Source: Acanthosepion esculentum
Taxonomy: Eukaryota > Mollusca > Cephalopoda > Sepiida > Sepiidae
Assembly: GCA_964036315.1 (NCBI GenBank)
Contig: OZ038492.1
Span: 42,624,522 to 42,688,521, forward strand
Reading direction: 5' to 3'
DNA: 64,000 bases
A model generated the notes under the pieces. It made no database searches and was not told where the DNA came from. It saw nothing but the letters and a program-made list of their open reading frames with translations. Below, piece by piece: positions 32,061 through 45,274 of the stretch; the stretch's first letter is position 1; the number at the start of each line of letters is the position of its first letter. Both the position numbers and the translations under genes were made by a program.

Positions 32061-33340
32061 GAGAGTTCAATTGTCCACAGCAGAGGTGAACAAAATCTTG
32101 CAGGGTTTTGTTATCAAGGAGAATTAATTAAAACAGAATATACAAAGAATTTGGAATTAGAACAATATGCCCACCTGCAATAAATTAACGGTTCAGTTCC
32201 AAATTCTAAAGACAGGAACAAATTTATCAAGAAATGCTTTAAACGTTGATGGCTTCCGCATAATTTCCTATCATCCAAGCCTACAAATGTAAAAACGAAA
32301 TAGATATTTCTTCCCCGATTTAATTTACGTTCATCTACCCCAACATTTTAAAACTGAAGGAAGTAAGTGCCAGAATAGAAATAAGATAATAACCTGAGGA
32401 AATGCTAAAAATAAAAATAAAGATAAAATATGCAGAAGCGAAAACTACAGTCTTAAACGACAAGTTAGCGCGAAACGCGCCGACAAGTGTCGGAATTTTA
32501 CATCTGTCGACATAAAAGACTTGAATTTGAATCAGTCTTTGAGTGAATTAACGCCCGATTAACGACTTTGCTTGGTTTTTGTTTTATTGCCCAAAGAATT
32601 TCGCGCCGGGAATATTTTTACTCGGCAAGTTTCTAAGAATGAAATTTAATAAAAGACATAAATATTTTTTCTTGGTTTCAATTTTATTTTTTTGACATTC
32701 CTTCCTATTTTGGCGCGATTCGGTGAGTTTCTCAGTGGATACTCACTTTGATATTATTTCCTCTCTGGTTCTCCTGAATAATCCACTAAATTAAAGTGTT
32801 CTGTTTTCCTTAATTTTTCAATCATATAAAATTATTATTAAATATAAATTAACGTATTACTATTCGAGCGAGTATTATCGAGCAAGTACTATTAGTACGA
32901 GTGCTAATCGAAGGCGTCTGACACCAGTATTGTTCGACGGCGTTACTATAGTTGTATCTGCGATTACAAAGTCTCTACTACAACGAGCATTACGAAAGTG
33001 ACAACGAGTATTCGTTGATATTATAAAAGTGGCAACGAGTGTTTGTTGACATCACAAAAAAATATATATCGTCTAACTGTAAGTATATCCTAAATAGTTT
33101 AGCAACTATGGATGGTTAATAGATATTTAATTGCTATTAAGACTATTTGACACAGTGCATTAAAATGAAACACTATAATAACGTTTTTAAAAGCCGAGAT
33201 GACCAATAAAAAATTCATGGCGTATAGATTCTATTTCAAGTTCAAAATATTTGATATAAATAAAAGACTTTGTTTTAATAATTACAGAATTGTAGTTCAG
33301 CGATAGAAAATTTCCTACGGCATCTTTCGGAAATTGTAAA
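32061..33340. other. No gene seen; short tandem repeat
   Basis: Two 31-bp diverged units at 32998-33059 (GTGACAACGAGTATTCGTTG / GTGGCAACGAGTGTTTGTTG). Small hairpins near 32470 (GCGCGAAACGCGC, CGACAAGTGTCG). No coding frame. Confidence 0.5.
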
Positions 33341-33344
33341 TCAA

Positions 33345-33580
33345 TCTTCGAAGATGGTTATTATAGTATCCTTGAATTGATGGCAGGGTTCAGCCTCGGG
33401 GTAACTCTCTGAATCAGTTTAATAATGATAAATCATCAGTTACTTCCCCTTAAGATCTAGGAGGTATAAAAACCACCCTGTGTGACCCGTCAGAGGACGA
33501 GTAGCTAGAGTAAAGTGCAATAAAGCTTTGGTATAAGTTTATACATGGTACTGTTTTTACTACAATAAATATCCACTTCA
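33345..33580 (+). promoter_or_regulatory. Possible solo LTR with TATA box and polyA signals
   Basis: GGAGGTATAAAAACCACCCT near 33470 looks like a TATA box, with AATAAA at about 33520 and again near 33565. A TATA box followed within about 60-100 bp by polyadenylation signals is LTR-like. No partner LTR, target duplication or coding sequence was seen. Confidence 0.3.
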
Positions 33581-33929
33581 TATATTGCTAAATAATTCTT
33601 GAGCCCTTCTAGCTCCAATCGGATGGATGTAATAAGAATTTGTCATAATGTAGATATAGCCGTCTCCGCAGACCACAGGATATAACTCGGAAAAAAAGCG
33701 AAATGCTGGAAAAATAATCTATCTATAGAGTTATGTAATGTCAAAATCAGTTCATTTCTTATATCTGAATTTTATAGAATGGGGGATAGTATTTTTTTTG
33801 TTTTTGTTTTTTGCTTGATTATTTTGATTATTAAAACTCATCAACCCTCTGTGGTTTATTTAAAGCGAAAACATTTTGAATTGTAATAATAATTTTTTTT
33901 CTGAATGAATATTACAATAATAAAGTCCT

Positions 33930-34418
33930 TCCTAACGGGGAGATCTCTGAAGAGATTTGTTAACAGCCAGTCCTCCAAAGCCCAATCGCTCAACACAGGC
34001 GTCCCCCCAGTTTTATATTTTACATAAACGATTTGCCTAAGAATATACTCCGATCATTTGTGGAGGCACGGTGGAGTAATGGATAACGGCTTGGATTGAG
34101 GAATCGGAGAGCCGAGTTCGAATTCCAGTCGAATCCATTACATTCTCTTCTTCTCCCTCCAACTATGGGTAAATAGAAAGGACAGACTATAGCCTTGGAT
34201 GGCAATTAGTCAAGGAGAAGGACAACTCTGAATTCAAAACCTGCGGAGGGTCGTTTGGGGACCTTGTGGCATTCCTGTATTCGTCACTCCAAAAAGTGTG
34301 GATGGCCCTGCACAAAGCCTTCACCACTATAATCAAATCTCATGTGTCGGTGTCGGGCTTTCAGTTTCTAGGAACTGATCTGCCTGATCCTCATACGTCG
34401 AATCCGACTGGAGAGTCG

Positions 34419-34455
<37 letters not shown>

Positions 34456-35280
34456 ATGATACTATGATATATAAGTGTACTTCCAAAACTCTACCTGATC
34501 AGACCTTGGCAGCTGATCTCACGTCTGACCTAGCATTAACCGCTCAGTGGGGGGAAAATGGCTGGTTGTTACATTCGATGCCTCGAAAAATAAACTAGTA
34601 AAATTCCATCATCGCCAATCGGACCCAGATGTTTCACTACTCGCGATGAACGGATGTTTCCTCAGAGAAGCCCCATGACTTGAGTGCCTATTGGGATTTA
34701 AACTCAACAATCCCAAAAGTAAAATGGTACATACGATGATTCATTGCCTGAGATAGAAAAGTGGGAAAATGGTCGTTCTCTGTATCTCAGTAAGTACTTG
34801 ACCCACCCCCCTCAGTCTGAAAATGGATTAGATATATGGACAGGCGCTGTCTAGTCTTCACTTGCGACAAGATAGTCCAAAAGCGTCTCTTTTCCACCCT
34901 ACAACCCCTTTCGCACAAATGAAACGTCGCAAGCCTCACGCTGCTCTATCGTTATTTCCATGGAAAATGCTCAGATGAACTATATTCCTTAGTTCCACTC
35001 GTTCTAACCTTTACGGTTAAGACCCCCCTCCATTCCACGCACATTGTAGCGAACAACCCATATTCCCTGCGTATTTCATTGATGAAATCTAAGTTCAACT
35101 CGAGCAGCATCTTCCCACGAACAACTGCTTGTGGATACGACTCCCAAGAGACTGCTTTACCGATCACTATAATCTTAACCTGCCAAAGTCTAGAGTTAAC
35201 CGTTATATTCCCCAGATATCCGCACGAACTGTGCCTGTTACTCTCAGTAGTTCTCGGGCTTTATACTGAGTGAATATCAT
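33930..35280 (+). pseudogene. LINE family B, interrupted RT remnant
   Basis: The RT reads FVNSQSSKAQSLNTGVPP, like the GVPQGS block, then is broken by a SINE (34062-34260). It resumes after a (TA)n run at 34422-34453 as IDDTMIYKCTSKTLPDQTLA, the YADD-type catalytic motif with Ile replacing Ala. Then NGCFLREAP, LTLLYRYFHGKCSDELYSL in shifted frame, and FPRTTA near the end. The order matches the other family-B copies, with many frameshifts. Confidence 0.7.
34062..34260 (+). mobile_element. tRNA-Arg-like SINE inserted in LINE family B
   Basis: GGAGGCACGGTGGAGTAATG and GATAACGGCTTGG give a clear A-box region; GAGAGCCGAGTTCGAATTCC is a strong B-box region. The head resembles tRNA-Arg. The body has CAACTATGGGTAAATAG and GCCTTGGATGGCAATTAG. 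It splits the LINE reading frame, so it inserted later. Confidence 0.75.
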
Positions 35281-35640
35281 TGTAAAAAATATTTTGAGAG
35301 TAACAATAACTTTTTTTAATGGGTCCTCTAATTTCATATTCTCTGGTGCTACGTATTACACCATCTACACATCCTTGGAGACAGGTAAACGTTAGTTGTC
35401 TATATTTACATGTATAGTTTTATAATTAGTTTTATACTTGAAAGTAGACGTGCATATTGGACATTTAGGCTTGAGTCTTTAGTAAATATTGGTCATTGGT
35501 TATTCTTGAGTGTATCGGCGAATATTAATATTTTATATGTGAATCTAATATTAAGTTATCATACATAAAATACTGCATTTTTTGCTTAGTTGTTGATCCG
35601 CTCGTCTAACGAAATAATATCATTAGTATATAACAATATT
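35281..35640. other. No gene seen
   Basis: AT-rich sequence between the LINE and the mariner remnant; nothing recognisable. Confidence 0.5.
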
Positions 35641-35689
35641 GACTTTTTTCTTTCCAGAGAATTTTTCTTTCAATATATTGTTACTCATA

Positions 35690-36700
35690 ATCCCACTGAA
35701 AGTGATTACCAAGAACAAATGTCGAGTAATCGTACTGTTTGAATACAAACTAGGACATTCTACCTCTGAAGCATTTCGGAATATCAAAGTGGACTTTGGT
35801 AAAAGTATTGTTGAAATCAGAACTGTACAGAGATGGTTTCAGAATTTTTGTTTGGTAGATTAGTCTTGAAAATAAACCAAGAAGGAGACCATGATCCGTT
35901 ACCAGACATGATCAATTAAATGCTTTGTTTGATCAACGAGAAGTACAGTCTAAAAATATGCCTCAGAACTCGAAACATCTCCCACAGCTGTTTCTTGACA
36001 CTTGAAAGCAATTGCAAACGTAAATAAACTGGATAGGTTTGTTTCTCATGAAATGAATGAGACTAAAAAAAAGTCCCTTTGGGAGGAGGTACTCTCTGTT
36101 GCTTTCCCGAATGGAGAAAGAACCATTTTTGCATCGAATCATTATATACTCTTTGAGAACAGTAAGCGTGTAGGCCAGTGGTTAAATTCAAGTGAATCAG
36201 CTAAACAATACCCAAACATCCACTACACCCTAAAAAGTTAATGGTTACTGTATGATGGTCTTTCAAAAGGTTTATTCATTGTAAATTCTTGCTTTGGGGG
36301 AAAACAATAACAGCAACGTCGTATTCTGAAGAAATTGAGTGTATACACGAATCTTTGAGAAAGAAACATCCTAGACTTGTGAAATTTGCTGCACGACCAC
36401 GCACGCCCTCACGCATCTCAATCAGCTGTTCAAATGCTGTATATCCTTAACTATGAAATTTTGCCTTATCTTCCATATTCAGCTGATCTCTCTCCTACCG
36501 ATTATCACTGATTTAAGTATTTTTGGACATTTCATACGCAAGAAAATATTTTCCAATAAGGAAGAGGTAACTGAAGCATTATCACATAAAAGGAGGTTTC
36601 TTTTTTTAAAGACGGGGTCAAGAATTTAGAAGTACGTTGGAGAACAGTCATTCATCAACATGGAACTTATTTCAATTAAATAAATTAGTTATTTAGAATT
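35690..36700 (+). pseudogene. mariner transposase pseudogene
   Basis: Pieces in order: CRVIVLFEYKLGHSTSEAFR and TVQRWFQNF (N-terminal helix-turn-helix), SPTAVSXHLKAI and NKLDRFVSHEMNE, then SNHYILFENSKRVGQWLNSS, LLHDHARPHASQSAVQMLY and YSADLSPTDYH. These are the hallmark blocks of mariner (DD34D) transposases. The first catalytic Asp (usually GDEKW) is replaced by Asn-His. The second (LHDHARPH) and third (SADLSPTD) remain. Multiple stops and shifts make it inactive. Inverted repeats were not delimited. Confidence 0.8.
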
Positions 36701-38495
36701 TCAGAAGCGTTTTATTAATTTCCTATAAAGGACGTCATTTCATGTGTGACAACATTTACATGGTAAGTAATTATATTGAATAATAATATATACCAGGTAA
36801 ATTTTAGTAATTTATAATTGAATCTAGAGTTATAGAACGTTTATACTTGAGACTATAGGCAAATATTGGCCGTTTATACTTAATTCCCTGAGTAAATATC
36901 GATCATTCATTCTTGTGTCTACAGGCAAATAGTGATAACAGTCTGTAAGCATTTAATTTGTAAGTGGTATCTTTTTTGTATAGTTCTCAGCCTTCTACAA
37001 GATTCTACACTCTAGTCTCCACTGAGAAGGCAAAAGAAATTATGATTATACCAGTAACCGTTGGAGTACTTAAGAAAAAGGATAAAAAGTCGAGATGAAA
37101 TAAATTTGGAATTCCAGGAACAACTGAATGTGTCCACAACTTTTCTTTCTTTTTTTCATAATAGTATCTAAAACGTGTAGATCGAATATGAATTCTTCAT
37201 CAGTCGTATTGAAAAATATTATGGAAAAATGTATTCCTACTATCTGAGTATTTCGTAAAAAAATAAAGTAGCCCTGAAAGACGCCAATAAAAAGTTCTTG
37301 TTATTTGGAGTAGAAACAAACATTTGTTTCAACCTTGCCGCTAGAGACAAATTTTTGAATATTATTCAAATTTCTAGTTGCATCTTTTGAAGTTAAACGA
37401 AACGACTTGGTCTCGTCACCATAAAACATTCAAGTGTCACGTTCGATAGGTTCGTAAATAACAATTGCTGAATTATTTTTTTTTAGGAACACAGACACGT
37501 TTCCTTCTCAGTATGAGAAAGAAAAAAGTCATTTGAATTGTGGTTTTCCGTATCCATTAACCGATGCTTATCATTGCAATAGAATATTTAAAACTGTCAA
37601 GAATGGTACTAGAGTCTGTATTAATGTCGTCAATGACATTCCTATCAATGCTGTTATTGTCGCAATTAGGATTGGTCATCTTAAATACCCAACCACTCCA
37701 ACTAGCTGGAAACGCTGAAATAAAACGATAAAATAATTTCTAACTGAAATATCGGAAATATCATGGAACCTAACGGGTTCTTGCCATACTTTTATTGCAA
37801 ATAATCTATCCCTGGCGAAATGAGACACCGAAAAAATACTAAAACAAAAAGAAATTTAAAAATCAACGACCAATAATGATAAATTATGTATTTATTTGTA
37901 AACCTTACTTTTTGCTTTCATATTCGGAGTCATACATTTAGCAACTTGAAAACATAGAAGAAAAGAACCCAAAACAATATCATCATGGGAAAAAATAGTA
38001 TGAATTATTTGCAAGATCTTGTGTAAATTTCGTTTGAAAAATATAACGAAACGATTTTATTTAAAACCCCAAAGAAAAAATAATTATATTATACAATAAA
38101 CACCTCGGTATCATTCTCTTTTTTTCTTTGTTCTCAATAAGTCTGGAATCAGATGGTGACTTTTCGAAAGAAATGAGTGTATTTATCGAAGGAATTGAAA
38201 AACTATTGTTTTATTATACAAAAAAAAGCTCTTATGTCTTTGGTTGCATGCTGAGAACTCAAAATAATCATGGACTAAAATTCTTCATAATGATTTAACC
38301 GGAAATAATTAATGCTTTTGTTCTGGATAGAACTTTAAAACTATGCACGAAATCAGTCTAAATAACAACAAACTTTCTTTAAATATATTACGGTTGTTTG
38401 TAAATAACGTTTAATGGTAGAAATCTCTATTTTCAAAGATAAAGAGTCAAGTAAAATCTGTTGAAGTAACCACATTGTAACCGTCTGCTCATACG
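36701..38495. other. No gene called; one weak exon-like ORF
   Basis: AT-rich. A polypyrimidine tract ending in TTTTTTTTAG at about 37487 resembles a 3' splice site; the frame after it runs through ATG 37533 to a stop at 37718 (61 codons from the ATG). See findings. Nothing else stands out. Confidence 0.4.
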
Positions 38496-38499
38496 ATAG

Positions 38500-38930
38500 A
38501 AAGGTGTAGGCATAGTTCTTCTGGGAAAAGAAATGGGAGGATTCTTACGGAAAACTGGCGGTGTGCGACAGGGATGCGTAATTTCACCCACATTGTTCAA
38601 CCTATTTCTAGAGAGAATCATGCAAGAAACCTTGAACGACCATGGCCCTTCATCTCTATCGGTGACAGACCCGTCTGTTACTTACGTTTTACAGATGACA
38701 TTGACCACATAATAGGAAGTACGACAGCCTGTGCAAAACCATTATGTAAGGCAACGTTGAAGGGAAACGTAGGAGAAGACGCAAACGCAAAAACTGGTTG
38801 GCCAATGACAAACAATGGACAGGTATGAGAATTGCTGATGGCTGCCCTTGATAGACCGTTGTGGAAAAAGAGTGGCTTCTACATTGGGATCCGCCCTACG
38901 ATTACAAAAGTCAAGGGGACAATGTTGATG
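38500..38930 (+). pseudogene. LINE RT remnant with internal deletion
   Basis: GGFLRKTGGVRQGCVISPTL and FNLFLERIMQETLNDH form the RT motif with RQGCxxSPxLFN. A frameshift leads to CYLRFTDDIDHI, the FADD-type catalytic motif with Thr for Ala. The sequence then jumps to a C-terminal block with LDRPLWKKSG, similar to the tail of BovB/RTE-like elements. Probably a further LINE family or a relative of family A. Confidence 0.65.
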
Positions 38931-39189
38931 ATGTATTGCTGGTATTTATACAATTAAATTGTATTTCTATACTTTCAGAGATTTTCTTTTGGGGGGAGGG
39001 TCATTATTTGCCCATAGCTTAGACCCCTAACAGGTGCTACCAACCCGGGTCAAGTAAGCGGTTGTTCCACGCTCCTGAAAGCAAGAGACATATCGAAAGC
39101 AAGGGGAGCAGAAGAAAACAATGTATAACCTACCCAGTGAGCTGAGTAAATGGATATCGGAGCCATGTTTATGAAAGATAACAAAAATG

Positions 39190-39260
39190 AAAATGATTTA
39201 GAACTACATAGGACAGTAAAGTGTGGAGAGCCATATGTCCTAAGTGGACGCGGCATATAC
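39190..39260 (+). pseudogene. Small LINE 3'-end fragment
   Basis: AGGACAGTAAAGTGTGGAGA and GCCATATGTCC resemble the DRRQWRAM block at 28080-28120. Too short for certainty. Confidence 0.35.
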
Positions 39261-39449
39261 AAGAAGATATTTATTTATCTGCTAAAAATGTTAGACATAC
39301 AACTAAAAACAAAATGAAAAAATAATATCAGTATCTTAGATTGGCTAAAAACATTTTACTGAAAAGCAATATTTGCATTATTTTGAATTTAAGGCTTAAA
39401 TATACTAATAAAAAAGTGTGGCTACATTTAATAAAGAACTGGATTCTCG

Positions 39450-40190
39450 AGCCTTCTTCAGAAAATCTCGACATGTGGTCAGTATAAAAATATCCTCCAT
39501 GGACACTATCTGGAATGTTATTGGTACTACTCTGGCATCTCAGGTTCCGTCACTTCCCCACCGCCGTAACGTAGCTTATTTGTTTCTTTTCTATAAATAC
39601 TTTCATGGTAATTGTTCTGATAAAATTTCTTTCATGGTAAAAGTCGCTATTTTATTCTCCGTCCCCCCACAGGCACATTATACATATGGGGACTAGTTAG
39701 AACTTCATAGAGACCCTGAGGTATTGTGATATAAAAATGGTAAGTCAGAATATGTTGTTTTTCTGTAATGAATACTGTGGGTTGTTTGGATAAGTGATTT
39801 TGTTTACTTAAGTTTAATTATAGGACCGGTCATTTTCAATCCCCTTTTGGCCTTGTGCTATATTTGTTGTATTAAAAATTCCTCTATGATACATAGACGT
39901 ACGAATTTAAGCATAGTACTAGATTGACGGTGAAGTCTCATCCTTTTATAGTTGAAATGGCTAAATGTAGCTGTAAGTTTTATGCTAAAAATAACTTTTT
40001 GGCACTTCTCGCTTGTGGGACTGGTTTATTGTTTTCCAGTTAAGTTTGATCTTCAAAAATTTAAATGGAATCGTTATTTCTCTTCTTAATACCTGTTCTT
40101 TTATTATCCTCTCTCATTAATAACGTTTTCTTTGTGTTTTTCACACCCTTCGTGGGTTTGTCGCCTTGCTGATTTAAATGATAAACAAAT
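39450..40190 (+). pseudogene. LINE family B remnant with insertion
   Basis: PSLPHRRNVAYLFLFYKYFH and GNCSDKISF match the FYRYFHG block. After about 190 bp of unrelated DNA (39690-39880) the tail resumes with STRLTVKSHPFIVEMAKCSC and ALLACGTGLLF. The 3' region (CTTCGTGGGTTTGTCGCC near 40150) ends in an AAT/AAAT-rich tail. Confidence 0.65.
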
Positions 40191-40199
40191 AAATGAAAC

Positions 40200-43100
40200 G
40201 TATTAATGTAAACATTTATTTTGGATTAGAGTTAAAATTTGAATAATATGCAATGGTATCGATTCGCACGGCGAAATAAAAATCAAAGGAAAGTTTTCAA
40301 TAACCAAAACCAGATAGGCAGGAATGTCAAGTATACAGAAAACAATACGTAAAATATATTGAAATTCTCCTTCTTTCTTCCCAGGAGTCGTGGGGGTACT
40401 GATGTGATGGGCTCCCCAACATACTACTACATATGTCGCAGTTGTGTGCCAGAGACTGTGTCTCCGCGAATGGTATCTTGGTGTGCAAATCATGTGGCGT
40501 GTCTTGGGACTTTTAACCTGAAGGAGCCCAACTCTCTCCAGGATACTGAAATACTGGAACGAAATTAAAGCTCATTGTAAGGAAAGAATGTCCCCGAAAA
40601 TAAAATGCAAGCGCATATTAAACAACAGAACTCTTTTCCATGTCTTGCTAGGTGGGTAGATATGCTGCTCAGTTAAAAAGCTAGGAACTCATACACATAA
40701 CTTTGTAACCTAGTGAAGAGATTTTGGCGACAGTTTCTATGAAGAGAAAATATAAAACAAAGATATAGATCAGCACTAAACATTATGCTGCGAGGATTTT
40801 TATTAAAACATTGAAATCAGTCACTCGATAGCAACCGTGAATTTTCATTAAAATTTAACCATGAAAGAAAAAACGTAAAGTAAAATAAAACCAATAAGTT
40901 ATTTAAATTATCTCTATCGAATGTACCGTAATTCATTAGGATCGAATTGTACCAGAAGTGTATCAGAAGTGGGAGGAACTACGTTGATATAGCTTGACGA
41001 AGTCCATCTCTCTTCAGATGAATTTAATTCAAGGTTGCTCTTCTAGACGGACTGCTTTGGTAAGGATAATAAACGCAGTCTGGTATTCTACTTCCAGAGG
41101 TTTGGGTAACGAGTTTTCCTTCTCATAGATTGGTTGTTCTACAAAGTCTGAAGAGGTCAGTCTGCATTATTAAATACGGACGTTTGAATTGAGTTTTCAT
41201 TCCTTTTCCATGATCATTAATTCGAAATAAATAGAATATATAGTGTCAGACGATAACCGTTAAAACCTACGAAATATTAAAACCAATCTGCTTTCAAATT
41301 TTTGACAATCTCTTATATTAATTCGCAAAATAGTTGATGAATTTGGTTTTATCGTTTTTTAGAAATTGGAGTATAAGTTTTAAGTTATAATTTCACTAAA
41401 TTTCAAGTTGTCATTTTTGCTAAATTATAAATAAATTTTATTGATCTTTTAAGTGTATGTAGAATTCATTGAAAATATTTTTCTGGAAAAACATTTTGTT
41501 CTTGTCATAATTTATCTGGGGATAATCAATGAGATAATTTTATTTTTTTATTTTTTTAGAAAATGACATAATGAAATTTTCCAGTTTTCCATTCCTTTTA
41601 CTATATAAAAATATTTTTATGCTTGTAAGGATTTTTCTTTGATCAAATTTATCGCTTTCATATCGATCTCATTCTTACTAACTTTTAATCTAAATTCTTC
41701 TGTATTGCTTTGACTCTTGTCGTTACGGCTGAGATTGGGTAGTCAAATTTCAGTCACATATGTTCAGGTTTTATTACAATTCTCATCATCGCTTTTTAAA
41801 ACAATTAACATTGCCGAAGAGTGAATGTAATTAAGAAAGCGGTGTCAGGTAAAAAAAAACAACAAAAAACAACCTTTTGATACTACGTCTTCGGGCACGT
41901 TTAGCCATGTTTGCCGATGATTTTTTTCAGAACTACTGTTTTTCCCCGAAGATCTACTGATTCAATAGCTTCTCAGCACTCTCCGCAATATTCAATCTGA
42001 TTTTAGTAATACTCTGTGGACGGTTTCGATTTCTACACGTATGTAAAATTTTAAAACTATTATCCAATAAAACAATATTGAAGAATAGTTTTAAAATTTG
42101 TTGCAGGCATTCCAATAATAACGAATATGACTATTATCTTTACTTGTTTCACAATTTTTTCAGTTCTTGCCAAGGTTTTCCATGTTTCAATTACTTTTAG
42201 TTTAATTTTTTATTTAGTTTTGTTCCATAGTTTGTTCGACATGAATCGTTCATTTACTGAGTGATGATTATTTGATATTTTGTCGAGGCTCATAGAATGA
42301 ATACGCGCAGAATAAAACGAATGGCATGTAGATATATAATCATCCACTTCTTTTTCCCAAGGACGGCTACTTTGACTTTGTGGAACAGATTACAAAATTT
42401 TACTGCAATAGATTTCAGTAATATCACTATAATCCTCAATAAACTCATTTTTGTTCAAAACATATGCTCCAGATTTGAATTTCAGCATTCGCATTTATTA
42501 CCAAAATGAAAATCAAAAAACGATATATGTTGTTTGCAACTAAATTTGGAAAATCACTTCAGAAAATGATCAACAATATTTCCCTCCTAAAAATAAATAT
42601 TTAAAAATTAAGAAAAATAGTTATTAAGCAAGAAACATTCTGTGTTTAGTAAGCTAAATTCCAACTTCTTTGAGCCTATCTATTTTCTATAAATATTCGT
42701 GGTATTGTTAGATTTCAGTTTTGCCGTAAAACTTTGACCAGGGTTATAGACAACTGGTCCTTTAAGACTTTTCATATAATCTGTTACTCAACATTTAATA
42801 TATTTTATCGAGTAGTTTATTACAAATCCTAACGATTTCAAAAATAAATTATGCACACTTGAAACATATAAACGGAATTATGTAAACAATATGTTACGAT
42901 ATGACTAGTAGAAAATTAAACTGACTACTAGAAAATTATACACATTCATAATGACTACTAGAAAATTAAACACATTCATAAAACAATGTAAATAGGCGAC
43001 ACTCGCCTTATCTAGACATATTCTGTTTCTTCTATCATACTCACGCAATTGATTCGATTGTATTTTAAGAAAAATATTTTTGTGTGAATTTGTTTCGTAA

Positions 43101-43430
43101 GGATCTTATTAATTCCTTTTTTTAATTTGAAAGAAGATAAATAGTCAACAAAAAAATAAAATTTGTAGTTCTATGTTTGAAGTTTGTATATTTGTACGCT
43201 TATTACTCTACAGTCACGCCTAGAAACTTAATCTACTGAAGTTAAGCGAAATCGTATCTATCCTCTTTATCCTCATAATTTTCACTTCCTACTATCTCAT
43301 CATACATTAATATCCCATATTTTATTCACTTACCTACGTTGACTGACCCTCGAGCGTTATAATGGGTAAACATTAGTAAATAAGAAAATAAATTTATTAT
43401 CAATAGAGGTCTGACGAGAGAGTAGTGGGA
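40200..43430. other. No gene seen; small tandem repeat
   Basis: Three diverged units at 42898-42983 share ATGACTACTAGAAAATTA. The frame at 40359-40568 follows a splice-acceptor-like tract but matches nothing. The rest is AT-rich with no recognisable element. Confidence 0.5.
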
Positions 43431-43479
43431 ACTGGTTAAGCTTTTCTGAGATCAATAGTTTAAAAAAGGTTTTGAGCAA

Positions 43480-43860
43480 GTAAAGCCTGAGTGTCTTGGC
43501 AAAGATCCTTCTTTGAACATTGTGGACTGGTCCTACCTCATCCCCAAAAAGATCTGTACCAAATAATAGAAATAGCACATGTAACTCGAAGAGAAAAATA
43601 ATGACATAATCAAGATGTTGACATTCCACATTACTTCAGATTAAAGTTTAGGAAAGAAAACCGCATCAATAATGCATAAGATCGATAACAGCTAATGAAC
43701 ATGAAAAACTTATTTTCCTGAAAAATTGCTTCAAAAGAAATATTTTATAAATTTCAACTGAAACCAGTACTGGATGTTCGGTCAATAAATTAACAGATAT
43801 TTCCTTGTAACAAACGGGCACTATTACCATTACTCTTTTGTTGTTTTCCAACTGATTTCT
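43480..43860 (+). repeat. Dispersed repeat shared with the foldback at 3-4.4 kb
   Basis: TTGTGGACTGGTCCTACCTC, CTCGAAGAGAAAAATAATGA, TATTTTCCTGAAAAATTGCT and TTTTATAAATTTCAACTGAA parallel 3970-4260 in order, diverged by many small changes. Stops interrupt any frame. Confidence 0.7.
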
Positions 43861-44129
43861 TTAGGGTAACTTTAAAGATTTTATATACTTTACGCCGGTT
43901 TGATTTTAATATGACAGTTTTTATTGTTATTATTAAATTTAGTATCCCTTTAAATAGATGATTTTATCAATGATATGCTGATATGTCTTTTAGTATTCCT
44001 GCAAAGCTTTTTGTAAGTGCTCCAAGACCCCGATAAATCATTTTATTCTTTATCTGACTATTCATCTTGTTTCCTCTTTCGTTTCTTTATGAAGTATGGT
44101 GGCCGTCAATAATTGAGTATAACTCAAGG

Positions 44130-44420
44130 CTTCAATGTTAAATAAAACAGTATTTAATTATAACCGCAAATAAATACTTCACAAGAACAAAGAAGTAAAA
44201 GTCAAGCAAAGATAATTAACTATTTCGGTGAATGCTTGGTAGGGCGGCACGGTTTAACGTCCGGTAAATCCTAAATCAAAACCCAGATCATCGGCACACA
44301 ATAATTTACACTAATTCGACTGGTAGGTTCCACTTAAAAGTCACTCAATAATCACCGTCTGACACCGCTATTTATAAACCTGGCGGAAAACATACATTCA
44401 AAAGTCCAGAGTGTCACACT
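44130..44420 (-). promoter_or_regulatory. Possible solo LTR
   Basis: Minus strand: GCCAGGTTTATAAATAGCGG is TATA-box-like, and AATAAA-like words follow about 200 bp downstream. No paired LTR or clear ends. It could also be unrelated AT-rich DNA. Confidence 0.25.
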
Positions 44421-44429
44421 GGATCCTCG

Positions 44430-45270
44430 GTGTCGGTAGTTACTCATTACGCAGGGGTTATGAGTATGAAAAAATACGCGAAAAGAAAAAAAAATATTAA
44501 GGAGAAAGAGGGAATAGTAATTAAGATGAGATAAGATAACGATTAACGTTGCATGCAAATTTTTGAAGATCAAAGTTAACTGGGAAGCAAGAAGCCGGAA
44601 GAGAATAAAAACAAAACAAAAAGAGGCTAAAATAATGTTCGGTTGTGAACTTCGAGAAAAGCGATAGAGATTTTAGAGATTTCATTCTTTGTCCAGTTAT
44701 TATATTCTATTTTTCTTTTCTTTTTTTGATTCCGTTACTGTTGATTATGACGTTCCCAGTGATGACTGATTCTTCGTTTTGGAATTAATGTTTGCATTTC
44801 TATAAGTTTGTCGCTATCCGAACAGCTTCTTTCACAGAATTCACCAAAAACTTAATTTTTTATGTAATTTCTTTTCTCCATAGAAAGACAGTTGAACTTT
44901 TCTGGGACGCACCATGGATATATAATGCTTGGAGAATATGCCACTGACAGGGACAGAGAAACCGGTTTAATAACCTACGTGTAAAAGGATGGCAGGACGC
45001 AGAATTGGAATGATAGTAAAGAGACATTTTCTCGGAACTACAAAGGATGGGAAGCTGTGAAAAGCATAAATTCGGAAGAGACGCATGCCATAAGAGAATA
45101 ATCAGATTAAATAAACAGAACAAAGCAACCGCTTCGTTTTCTACGTCTTATTAATTCTGTGCCGACTGTTTAAAGTCAGAAAATGTTTTTACACTTTAAG
45201 AACCTATTTTGGAGAAAACAATGATTTAGTGATGCAAATCTTCCTCATAAACTTGCAACAATAGAGATGG
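44430..45270. other. No gene seen
   Basis: A minus frame at 44860-45123 (87 codons) has no recognisable domain; nothing else of note. Confidence 0.5.
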
Positions 45271-45274
45271 ATTC

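Noticed and set aside
40359..40568. Frame following a strong splice-acceptor-like tract (CTTCTTTCTTCCCAG)
   Set aside because: Considered as a Cys-bearing exon, but there is no donor, homology or second exon to support it.
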